The notes under the pieces are model-generated. The model had not been told where the DNA came from. It made no database searches and worked only from the letters and a program-made list of their open reading frames with translations. A DNA stretch of 64,000 nucleotides, taken from assembly GCA_040386155.1 (NCBI GenBank), contig JAZKFZ010000001.1, positions 496,001-560,000 on the forward strand, given 5' to 3'. The stretch's first letter is position 1, and each line of letters begins with the position of its first letter. The position numbers and the translations under genes are program-made. This DNA is from M0103 sp040386155. Lineage in GTDB: Bacteria > Bacteroidota > Bacteroidia > Flavobacteriales_D > Crocinitomicaceae. Below are positions 47,300-55,168 of the stretch, one piece after another.

Positions 47300-47989
47300 G
47301 TGGAAAAATCTCACAAACATATCACTTGTCAAACTTGCATGGCAAGAAATGAGTCTAAATTTACGGGCTTGTGTCCAGGAGAGGTGGAAGAGTTGAATGA
47401 GCATAAATCGGCGGCATACTACAAGAAAAATCAGAGTTTATTTGTGGAAGGAAGCATGCCCCGTGGTGTTTTTTGTTTGAATGAAGGGCGTGTAAAAGTG
47501 TATGTACGTGGAGACGAAGGCAAGGAGCAGATTATTCACATTTCCAAACCTGGTGAAATTATTGGCTTCCGGGCGATGTTCAGCGAAGAGCCCTATCGGG
47601 TGACGGCTGAGGCCATTGAAGAATCGAACATTTGTTTTATTGCCAAAGAAGATTTTTTGAGTTTGATGGATAGCAATGCAAGTTTGCGCAATGGTATTAT
47701 CAAAGAAATGTCGATTGAATTGAGCGATCGTGCTGTTTTCATTACCAACATGGCACAGAAATCGGTGCGTGAACGATTGGCTTTTGTACTCGTTTTATTA
47801 GATGATATCTACAACGGAGAGCAAATTAATCTCACGCGCGAGGATTTAGCTAACTACGTTGGAACCGCTACTGAGACCTTGATTCGATTGTTGAAAGAAT
47901 TTAAGGATGAGAAATTCATTGATATCCACACACGTAAAATCGAAATTTTGCTGAAGAAGGAGTTGGTTAAAGTTGCGGGAATTCATTAG
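47300..47989 (+). CDS. Crp/Fnr family transcription regulator
   Basis: 229 residues. Cyclic-nucleotide-binding beta-roll (about 30-130; FVEGSMPRGVFCLNEGRVKV, KPGEIIGFRAMF), long dimer helix, and a C-terminal winged HTH (LTREDLANYVGTATETLIRL, about 173-192). The N-terminus has three Cys (C10, C13, C25) and two more lie in the roll (in FCLNEG and NICFIA). FNR uses four Cys to hold an oxygen-sensing [4Fe-4S] cluster, so a redox role is possible but the spacing differs. The start is GTG at 47300; no in-frame ATG fits. Targets unknown. Confidence 0.88.
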   Translation: MEKSHKHITCQTCMARNESKFTGLCPGEVEELNEHKSAAYYKKNQSLFVEGSMPRGVFCLNEGRVKVYVRGDEGKEQIIHISKPGEIIGFRAMFSEEPYRVTAEAIEESNICFIAKEDFLSLMDSNASLRNGIIKEMSIELSDRAVFITNMAQKSVRERLAFVLVLLDDIYNGEQINLTREDLANYVGTATETLIRLLKEFKDEKFIDIHTRKIEILLKKELVKVAGIH

Positions 47990-48010
47990 TAGGATAAATA
48001 TTAAAATAAT

Positions 48011-48098
48011 CCACGAATTACACCAATTTGACGAATTATCACGAAACTTTGTTGGATAATGTATTTGTGATAATTAGCAGAATTTGTGTAATTCGTGG
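48011..48098. repeat. Long imperfect inverted repeat (MITE/REP-like)
   Basis: Outer arms CCACGAATTACAC (48011-48023) and GTGTAATTCGTGG (48086-48098) pair perfectly. Inside, CGAATTATCAC and GTGATAATTAG continue the pairing with gaps, around a loop of about 24 bases. It sits between the convergent regulator and vWA genes. The motif AATTCGTG occurs as a wandering repeat in several environmental bacteria. Could end transcription from both sides. Confidence 0.75.
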
Positions 48099-48130
48099 AT
48101 GAACAAAAATGATTATGCCTAGTTGGGTAG

Positions 48131-49540
48131 TTACCTTTTGAAGCTAATCAATCGAATTTCTTGTTTCAAATTGTTCATCGCATCAGCCAATTTATAGATC
48201 TCCACTAAATTACCTCCCCCGTTATTGGTTGCTTCCAGCATTTTGTCTTTGTCTGGCGTTTTGATGGAAATTCCGACCACTGAGAGATTGATGCCTTTTT
48301 TGCGATATTTTTTCACATATTTTAAATAGTCATCAGAGTAGCGATTGAAAGCACCATCGGTAATAATAATCACTTGATTTGTCCCATCCGAGATCTTAGC
48401 TCTAGCAGCCAATTGATAACCCAACTTAATCCCTTTGCCTCCAGCAGTAAGTCCTGAAGCTTTCAATGATTCAATCTCTTTTTTGATCTTATCTTTCTGG
48501 TCGCCAGAAGTTGGACTTAGCAACACCCTTGCATCAGATGAATAGGTCACAAAACTAATTTTATCTGTTGGTCGAATCATTTCTGTTAATTGATTCAACG
48601 AATATTTCATCAGTTCTAATTTTTCACCTTCATTCATCGAGGAAGATACATCTAAAACAAAGCATACATTTACACGAGAAAAATATTCCTCCGAGAAATT
48701 ATTGGGATCTAAACTGCTTAATGCAATTGGAATGTCAGCAGGTTCATTACTCAATTGCTGATCGAGATCGATGATTGGCACTTCAATTTCTGGTTCTTTC
48801 GTAGGTGGTTCTTGAGCGAGTACAGGAGGTTCAGGAGCAGGAATCGGCACAGGAAGGCACTGTGTTGGATCTTTTTCCAATTCAATTACAATATAATTGC
48901 GTTTAAAATTTACGTAAGCGCCCAATTCTGCTGGTTTGTATAGATCGTGCGTTGCATAGAAATAATTGAAGCCAATAACGCCTTCTTCTTTTATTTTTCC
49001 ATTTTTATCAGTTTCGTGCGACCAAACCGGACTCCCATTTTGAATCATGGAAACACTTGACTTTGCAAGCTCCTGCTTTGTCTCCTTATCGATGGTAACA
49101 ACAGTAAGATCAAAATTATTAGCCAATTGTGAAGGTTGGTCATTGAAATTTGGACAACCTGTCAGAAAAGTAGCATCATCTTGGGGTAACTCTTTTAGAA
49201 ACCCTGCTATTTTTAGTTTAACTCCTTCAGTACGATCACTTAATAGTACTTCTACATCATACGAAAATTTGCCTTTTTGTTTAGGAGTGATGTTAAAACG
49301 CAAAATAATGGAGCTGTCCTTTTCAATAGAGTTACCAGTAAAAATGTAATTCACATCAGAAGGTTTACGGACGCTTAAGACGTACTCTTTTTTAGCACCT
49401 TGATTCTTGAACACAAAATCTACAAAGCGATTGTCATAGGCTTCTAAATTACCAAAATCGTAGGATGTTTTATCCACTTTGATTTGTCCCCACAGGAGTG
49501 AAGAGGAAATAAAAAGATATAGTCCAATGAATAATCGCAT
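48131..49540 (-). CDS. Secreted von Willebrand A protein with DUF1573-like N-terminus
   Basis: 469 residues. Signal peptide MRLFIGLYLFISSSLLWG, then an Ig-like domain KVDKTSYDFGNLEAYDNRFV (about 20-110) of the DUF1573/ASH type, a carboxypeptidase-regulatory-like strand domain (about 145-225), an acidic proline-rich linker (about 230-270), and a vWA domain (about 285-465). The vWA domain has a full metal-ion site: DVSSSM, a Thr in GLTAGG, and TDGAF. It is a periplasmic or surface protein for ligand binding or protein assembly; partner unknown. It stands alone on its strand after the M43 gene, 84 bases from it. Confidence 0.85.
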   Translation of the reverse strand: MRLFIGLYLFISSSLLWGQIKVDKTSYDFGNLEAYDNRFVDFVFKNQGAKKEYVLSVRKPSDVNYIFTGNSIEKDSSIILRFNITPKQKGKFSYDVEVLLSDRTEGVKLKIAGFLKELPQDDATFLTGCPNFNDQPSQLANNFDLTVVTIDKETKQELAKSSVSMIQNGSPVWSHETDKNGKIKEEGVIGFNYFYATHDLYKPAELGAYVNFKRNYIVIELEKDPTQCLPVPIPAPEPPVLAQEPPTKEPEIEVPIIDLDQQLSNEPADIPIALSSLDPNNFSEEYFSRVNVCFVLDVSSSMNEGEKLELMKYSLNQLTEMIRPTDKISFVTYSSDARVLLSPTSGDQKDKIKKEIESLKASGLTAGGKGIKLGYQLAARAKISDGTNQVIIITDGAFNRYSDDYLKYVKKYRKKGINLSVVGISIKTPDKDKMLEATNNGGGNLVEIYKLADAMNNLKQEIRLISFKR

Positions 49541-49624
49541 GCCTTTTCCTTTAACAATTAACGCGCCGAAATTAGTTTTCGCATAAATGTCCCTTAAAAT
49601 GCTTGGATTAGCGAAAACGAAAAA

Positions 49625-51694
49625 TCAATTTTTGACGAAACGTTTAGTGATGCTTCCATTCTCAGATAAAACAATCAATTGGTAAATCCCATTTGCCAGA
49701 AAATCAATATTAATAACGCTGTTTAAAGAGTTGTTTATCGCTTCCGAGTATAGTTGCTTACCACTCATGTCCATAATTAGCAATGCTGAAGCTTGAGTTC
49801 CTTCCGAGATTTCACAATGAAGTAAATGTGTTGTAGGATTTGGATAGAGCATTAAATCATTCGACTGTAATTCTTGAACTCCAATCACTGATGGATGCGC
49901 AATTCGAATATTGTCGAGATAAATATTATTCCCTCCCTTCGACTCAAATTTGAATTTAAACATCAAATCATTCGTGAGAAAGGTACTCGTGATATTCGTC
50001 ACACTTTCATTGTTCCACTGCGTATCATCTAAAGGCTCAAATGGAGTTGTTACAAAATCGGGAATCGTTGCTAAAGTGCTATTTCCCGATAAACTTTTGC
50101 GCACATTCCAGGTTGCTCCACAATCTGTTGAAACTGCAATTTGTAAAACTTCGGAAGCACCCGCTTGTTTTTTCGCGTATGCATAATCGAAACTTAATTC
50201 TAATGCATCCAAATTGCTTGCATCAATCGGATCACTTACAAATTCGAAAATGCCATTATAGCCCGTAGCGAAATTTTGGACAGAAATACTTTGTGCACTG
50301 CTGAACCCTTTATTATCGTAGATTTCCCAGTTGAGATCACTATTGGAGGGTAGAATCGTCCAATTGGTCTCAAATTGTACTTCATCTTCAAATGATTCGT
50401 AAAGGTTATCTTCTGTTCCTATTGGATTAATTACTGTTATAAAGTCAATCTCTGTATGTTGTTCTGAATCAACTCCTTTTGTTACTGTTAAACTAACAGG
50501 GTAAAGACCTGGTGTAGTGAAACTAGCCGTAACGATGGAGTCTGAAGTGGAGGAGAGGTTGGCTCCTGGAATCGACCATTGTCTTGTTTCAATACCATGA
50601 AAGCTAACATCGGTTAATGTGAGGTTTTCTCCAACACAAAGCAATCTTTTATCTGCCTCAAATTTCGCCACACAAAGTACGTCATTCCCTTCCAATGTTC
50701 CTGTGGCCATCAGATTTCCAATCGACCATAAATTATTTCTATTCGCAACAGGTGAATTTAAACAAGCATGCATTCTTAAGCGTTGACCATCTGTGAACAT
50801 GCGTGCACAATAGGCATAGTCCATATAATTTTGCACATTTTCTAATACGCCGCAAGTTTGAGCGCTAAGGTTACACGTTGACCAGCCAACAGTTGGGGGA
50901 GTATCTGCCACTTCATCGCCTATTGTGCAATTTCCAACTTGACCAACGGGTAAATAGTAATAATCGGGCACATTGTTTCCTCCCCAAATGTGTTGAAGGT
51001 TGAGGTAATGCCCAATTTCGTGGGTAAGTACAGTTCTATTAAAATAGTCGGAGGTACCAATAGTGCCTACATAGCTGTGTTGCATTACAATCCCATCCCA
51101 CTCAGGAATTGTATCTGCAGCAGATGGAAGTAGAGAGTGTCCAGCAAGTCCAGCAGCTTGATTGCAGACGTATACATTGAGGTATTTATCAGGAGGCCAT
51201 TGTATAACGCTTTTTACATCGTGATTACCCACTAATGTGAATGGAGAAACGGAGCGTGTTATTCCGCTAGTGCAATTGCCATCGGGATCTAATTGCGCCA
51301 ATCTCAATTCGATGTTACAATCTGCTGCCAATTGTTTAAAAGGGACTACAATTTCATTTGTGTCGGCGTTCATTTTTCTAAATTGAAGATTGACCTGTTT
51401 AATAGCGTCTAAAATTTGTGAATCGTTGATGTTTTCAGGACCGCCATTGTGCACGATATGAAAAACAACGGGAATAATGTAAGGACCGCCACCTTTTGGC
51501 TGCGCTGTTTTTTCGTATTCTTTCGTAAAGTCTGAAAGACGTTTGGCTGCTCGAACAATTCCAGAATTTAGATCAGGTCGACTTGAAAATAGTTCTTGGT
51601 GCATTTCGTCTGTTCCACAAAATTGTGTGTTTTGCCCTGAAACGATTTGCACACAAGAGACAAAGTAGAATAGTAGTATCGAAAAAAATTTCAT
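49625..51694 (-). CDS. Secreted M43 (pappalysin-type) metalloprotease with T9SS sorting domain
   Basis: 689 residues. Signal peptide about 1-20, a propeptide with MHQELFSSRPD and a possible cysteine switch (C26), then an M43B catalytic domain: H225-E226-x2-H229-x5-H235 in HEIGHYLNLQH, Met-turn NYMDYAYC near 287. Next a PKD domain (about 340-420), a choice-of-anchor J-like domain (LYESFEDEV onwards, about 430-600), and a T9SS type A sorting domain from LMLYPNPTTHLL to the end. It would be secreted through T9SS and act outside the cell, on proteins not identifiable here. A TATCTTTG -7-like box is at 51710-51717 on the minus strand. Confidence 0.92.
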   Translation of the reverse strand: MKFFSILLFYFVSCVQIVSGQNTQFCGTDEMHQELFSSRPDLNSGIVRAAKRLSDFTKEYEKTAQPKGGGPYIIPVVFHIVHNGGPENINDSQILDAIKQVNLQFRKMNADTNEIVVPFKQLAADCNIELRLAQLDPDGNCTSGITRSVSPFTLVGNHDVKSVIQWPPDKYLNVYVCNQAAGLAGHSLLPSAADTIPEWDGIVMQHSYVGTIGTSDYFNRTVLTHEIGHYLNLQHIWGGNNVPDYYYLPVGQVGNCTIGDEVADTPPTVGWSTCNLSAQTCGVLENVQNYMDYAYCARMFTDGQRLRMHACLNSPVANRNNLWSIGNLMATGTLEGNDVLCVAKFEADKRLLCVGENLTLTDVSFHGIETRQWSIPGANLSSTSDSIVTASFTTPGLYPVSLTVTKGVDSEQHTEIDFITVINPIGTEDNLYESFEDEVQFETNWTILPSNSDLNWEIYDNKGFSSAQSISVQNFATGYNGIFEFVSDPIDASNLDALELSFDYAYAKKQAGASEVLQIAVSTDCGATWNVRKSLSGNSTLATIPDFVTTPFEPLDDTQWNNESVTNITSTFLTNDLMFKFKFESKGGNNIYLDNIRIAHPSVIGVQELQSNDLMLYPNPTTHLLHCEISEGTQASALLIMDMSGKQLYSEAINNSLNSVINIDFLANGIYQLIVLSENGSITKRFVKN

Positions 51695-51849
51695 GAGTTA
51701 AGCTTTTCTCAAAGATACTGTTTCAGATTTAAATTGGAAAGTTGAATCTAATTACAATTGAAGTGTTTTTTTTGAGTTGTTATTTTCTTTCAATCATGAC
51801 AATCGATTTATTAAATTTGAGGTGCGTTTAAATAAATGATTTAAGAACG

Positions 51850-52689
51850 ATGTCAAAAAAAGCACTTATTATTCAGGGCGGAGGATTTAGGACTGGTTTT
51901 TCAGCCGGTGTTTTGGATGTTTTCCTAGAAAAGAAGCACGTCGATTTTGATATCTATGCTGGCAGTTCTGGAGGTGCTATAGCCTTGTCGTATTTTCTGG
52001 GGAATCAACCCCGAAGTTGTTTTGTTGCCATGTGTTTTATGGCGCAAGATCCTCAATTCATGAGCTATTACCGAATGACATCAGACGTTGGTATCATGGA
52101 TGTTGATTATTTGGAGGAAGTAGCCAATGAGGTCATTCCTTTTGATCTTGATCACGCACTTTCTTTCATTCGAAACAAAGAAATTGGCATTGTGTTAACC
52201 GACATTGAAAATGGAAAGGCGGCCTATCATAAACCCAATAGAGAAGATTGGTTGCAAGCGGTGATTGCTTCTTGTACTTTGCCATTTGTGACAAAAGGCA
52301 AGCATGAATTGAATGGAAGAATGTACATGGATGGTGGCTGGGCGGATCCACTTCCTGTGCAATGGGCTGTGGAAAAAGGTGCTTCGGATCTTCTTGTGAT
52401 TCGAACGTTGCCTCCAACATTAAAGTTAGCGCAAACATGGACCGATTATTTTGGATCTATTTATCACAGTTCAAGTGATGGATTAAAACGTATTTTTGCT
52501 GAAAGTCATACTATTTACAATAACTCAATCGATTATATGGAGAATCCGCCTGATGGAATATACATTCATCAAATTGCGCCAGAAGTTCCATTAACTGCAG
52601 GCACTTATTCCAACAATGTGAATTCAATTACGAAGGATTATTTTCTCGGTCGAGAAATGGCCCTAGCATATCTTAATGAACTTTCTTAA
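51850..52689 (+). CDS. Patatin-like phospholipase family protein
   Basis: 279 residues, no signal peptide. Oxyanion loop IQGGGFRTGFSAGVLDVF (8-25), nucleophile elbow G-S-S40-G-G in YAGSSGGAIALS, catalytic Asp in MDGGWADPLPVQWA near 158. This is the YjjU-like branch (DUF6363-type C-terminus). Lipid acyl-hydrolase or related esterase activity is expected; substrate unknown. The sulfatase gene starts 5 bases after its stop, so the two may be co-transcribed although the roles differ. Confidence 0.9.
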   Translation: MSKKALIIQGGGFRTGFSAGVLDVFLEKKHVDFDIYAGSSGGAIALSYFLGNQPRSCFVAMCFMAQDPQFMSYYRMTSDVGIMDVDYLEEVANEVIPFDLDHALSFIRNKEIGIVLTDIENGKAAYHKPNREDWLQAVIASCTLPFVTKGKHELNGRMYMDGGWADPLPVQWAVEKGASDLLVIRTLPPTLKLAQTWTDYFGSIYHSSSDGLKRIFAESHTIYNNSIDYMENPPDGIYIHQIAPEVPLTAGTYSNNVNSITKDYFLGREMALAYLNELS

Positions 52690-52694
52690 AAATT

Positions 52695-54278
52695 TTGAAA
52701 CACAAAATAATTTCCCTTTTTTATTTTTCCCCATTGGTGATATTGACCAGTTGTTTGTCGACACAATCGAGTGAGTGGGATATTCCAAGCCAAGTAAAGG
52801 CAGAAATACAGGTAGTTAGTGAATCGACTTCCAAGCCAAACATCATTATTATTATGGCTGATGATTTGGGTAAGCACGATATATCTGCCTACGGTTCAAC
52901 ACTTGTTTCTACGCCTAACATTGATAAAATTGGTGCTGACGGAGTTGTTTTTAGTGATGCCTATGTTACTTCTCCTGTTTGTGCACCATCACGCGCCGCT
53001 ATTTTAACAGGGAAATACCAACAACGTTTTGGGTTTGAAACTCAACCAATGGAGTTTTATCCAAATTCTAAAATTAGATACGCACTTGCAAAGAAAGCAA
53101 AACGTTTGGGCGATTGGACAATTGCTACAACGCCATCTTATCCGAGAAAGGAAATGCTGGAGCACCAAGGAATTCCAGTCAGCGAAACAAATTTAGCCGA
53201 GGTGTATCAAAAAGCGGGTTATAAAACTGTACTAATTGGCAAATGGCATTTAGGATTTGGTCCAGAACATTTGCCAAACAATAGAGGATTTGATTACCAC
53301 TATGGATTTTTAGGTGCGTTCTCTTTGTTTACACCTGAACGAAAAACACCTGGTTACCATTCTTTTATTCAAGACGATTTTAGTAGTAAATACCAATGGA
53401 AAGTCGGTAGAACTAATAACGCCAAAATTTTAGAAAATGGAAAGGAAGTAATTGAAAACGACTATTTAACCTTTGCTTTTGCTGATAAAGCAAATACATT
53501 TATTTCGGAGAATAAAGATCAACCATTTTTTATGATGTTGAATTTCAACGCGCCTCATGTTCCTTTTCAAGCACCTGAGAACTATTACAATCAATTTTCG
53601 CATATCAAAGATGAGAATCAACGGGTCTATTTGGCAATGATTAAAGCATTAGATGATGGTGTTGGTAGTGTTATGAAACAGCTAGAAAAATTAAATCTCC
53701 TTGAAAATACAATTGTTTACTTCATATCAGACAATGGTGGAGCGAGCTACACCAAAGCAACGACAAATGCACCACAAAAGGGGGGGAAATTGACACTTTT
53801 TGAAGGTGGAATTAATGTTCCATTTATGATGCAGTGGAAAGGTAAAATACCCGCAGGTACAACTTATACTGCTGCTGTTTCCTCGTTAGATATTTTTCCA
53901 ACTTCGTTGAATGCTACGAAAATTAAAAATCTAAATCAAAAAGCGATAGATGGTGTAGATTTAATGCCTTTTATCAATAAACAAAATGGTGGACTTCCCC
54001 ATGAAACACTCTATTGGAGATGCGATCATGTACGTGCTATACGACATAAAAATTGGAAAATGGTGCTGAGCACACGCGATAATTGGCTGCATTTGTATAA
54101 TTTAGAAACAGATAAAAGTGAAACTATAGATTTGAGTGAACTGAATCAAATAGAAAGAAAAAACTTAAGCGAATTCTTTGAAGCATGGAACAAAGATTTA
54201 CCAACAAAACCGTTATGGCCAAGAATTATGGATCACAAGTTCATTATTGGAGAAAAAGTGTATTATTTTCCAGCTTAG
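52695..54278 (+). CDS. Sulfatase lipoprotein (formylglycine-dependent)
   Basis: 527 residues from TTG 52695. Lipoprotein signal with Cys20 (LVILTSC), metal site D56-D57 in IIIMADDLGKHD, formylglycine site C96-A-P-S-R100 in PVCAPSRAAILTGKYQQRFG, then LIGKWHLGF, NFNAPHVPF, YFISDNGG and KGGKLTLFEGGINVPFMMQW, all family I sulfatase landmarks. The active Cys must be oxidised to formylglycine; the CxPxR form is the substrate of aerobic FGE, which the next gene encodes. Its 3' end overlaps that gene by 64 bases. Substrate (a sulfated glycan or small ester) cannot be told. TTG start is chosen as it begins the signal peptide. Confidence 0.9.
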   Translation: MKHKIISLFYFSPLVILTSCLSTQSSEWDIPSQVKAEIQVVSESTSKPNIIIIMADDLGKHDISAYGSTLVSTPNIDKIGADGVVFSDAYVTSPVCAPSRAAILTGKYQQRFGFETQPMEFYPNSKIRYALAKKAKRLGDWTIATTPSYPRKEMLEHQGIPVSETNLAEVYQKAGYKTVLIGKWHLGFGPEHLPNNRGFDYHYGFLGAFSLFTPERKTPGYHSFIQDDFSSKYQWKVGRTNNAKILENGKEVIENDYLTFAFADKANTFISENKDQPFFMMLNFNAPHVPFQAPENYYNQFSHIKDENQRVYLAMIKALDDGVGSVMKQLEKLNLLENTIVYFISDNGGASYTKATTNAPQKGGKLTLFEGGINVPFMMQWKGKIPAGTTYTAAVSSLDIFPTSLNATKIKNLNQKAIDGVDLMPFINKQNGGLPHETLYWRCDHVRAIRHKNWKMVLSTRDNWLHLYNLETDKSETIDLSELNQIERKNLSEFFEAWNKDLPTKPLWPRIMDHKFIIGEKVYYFPA

Positions 54279-54961
54279 TTATTTTCCTATTTTCTTGCTC
54301 GAATAAGGTAGATTCCATCGAATGGGTGGAGACGAAGTCACTTAATTCACAGCCTTTATACATAGCTACAACTGAAGTCACCAATGCCCAATTTAAAACA
54401 TTTGTGGATGCTACCAATTACAAAACTTCTGCTGAAATAAACAATTACGGTGGAGCTATTTATGAAAGCGGTGAATGGAAAATTGACCAACAAGCAAATT
54501 GGAAACATCCGATGGGCAAATCATCAACTATTCAAAATAGGATGAATCATCCTGTTGTTCAAGTATCGTATATTGATGCGTTGGCTTATTGTCGTTGGGC
54601 AAAAGTTCGATTGCCAACTGAAGATGAATGGGAATACGTTTGTTTGAAAGGAAAAACATCTCAAACGAAAATAAATATCAATCATGGTCAAACAAAAGAT
54701 GATGTTGATGGCTATCTATATACCTCTCCTGTGAAAAAATTTCCATCGAATGCATTAGGAATACATGGAATGTTAGGAAATGTATGGGAGATTACTGCGA
54801 GTCACTTCGATTCATCTGAAGAATCAAGTGTTGTAGTAATGAAAGGAGGTTCTTTTTTATGTGATGCTATCTATTGCAGAGGTTACACAACTGAAGCACG
54901 TCAATCATTTGCCAAGAACGATGCTTATTTTCATGTTGGGTTTCGCGTAGTGAGGGATTAG
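54215..54961 (+). CDS. Formylglycine-generating enzyme (SUMF1 family), predicted lipoprotein
   Basis: 248 residues from ATG 54215 (another in-frame ATG lies at 54185). The N-terminus runs to SLVIFLFSC, a lipobox with Cys, so it looks exported. SUMF1/FGE fold: IATTEVTNAQFKTFVDATNY, HPVVQVSYIDALAYCRWAK, RLPTEDEWEY, GMLGNVWEIT, and at the end GGSFLCDAIYC with C216 and C221. The C-x4-C spacing equals that of the Cu-binding catalytic pair of aerobic FGE (C336/C341 in human), followed by R in TEARQ and VGFRVV. So it should be catalytically competent and would oxidise the Cys of the adjoining sulfatase. Bacterial FGEs are normally thought cytosolic; export would be unusual. Confidence 0.85.
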   Translation: MAKNYGSQVHYWRKSVLFSSLVIFLFSCSNKVDSIEWVETKSLNSQPLYIATTEVTNAQFKTFVDATNYKTSAEINNYGGAIYESGEWKIDQQANWKHPMGKSSTIQNRMNHPVVQVSYIDALAYCRWAKVRLPTEDEWEYVCLKGKTSQTKININHGQTKDDVDGYLYTSPVKKFPSNALGIHGMLGNVWEITASHFDSSEESSVVVMKGGSFLCDAIYCRGYTTEARQSFAKNDAYFHVGFRVVRD

Positions 54962-55116
54962 TTTTGAATTTCGTTTTTTTTGTTGCACTTGAAATTTATT
55001 CAATGTTACCAGCAAATTTGCAAACTTCATTACCTAGATTATTACAATCGAATTTATCGCTCCATCATTAAATGGTTGCGGACAAGGTTCAGGCTCAGCA
55101 TTAATTTATTATCGCA

Positions 55117-55152
55117 AAAAGAAGGGGTTCAACATGTTGAACCCCTTCTTTT
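55117..55152. terminator. Perfect palindrome, two-way terminator
   Basis: Arms 55117-55134 and 55135-55152 are exact reverse complements (18 bp). A-runs at the left and T-runs at the right make it a terminator in both directions, for the FGE gene and for the pyrophosphatase gene. Confidence 0.85.
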
Positions 55153-55168
55153 ATATTATTGAAATCAA

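Noticed and set aside
54215..54961. The SUMF1-like protein as a non-catalytic relative
   Set aside because: The C-x4-C pair and the surrounding family residues are present, so it is more likely an active FGE.
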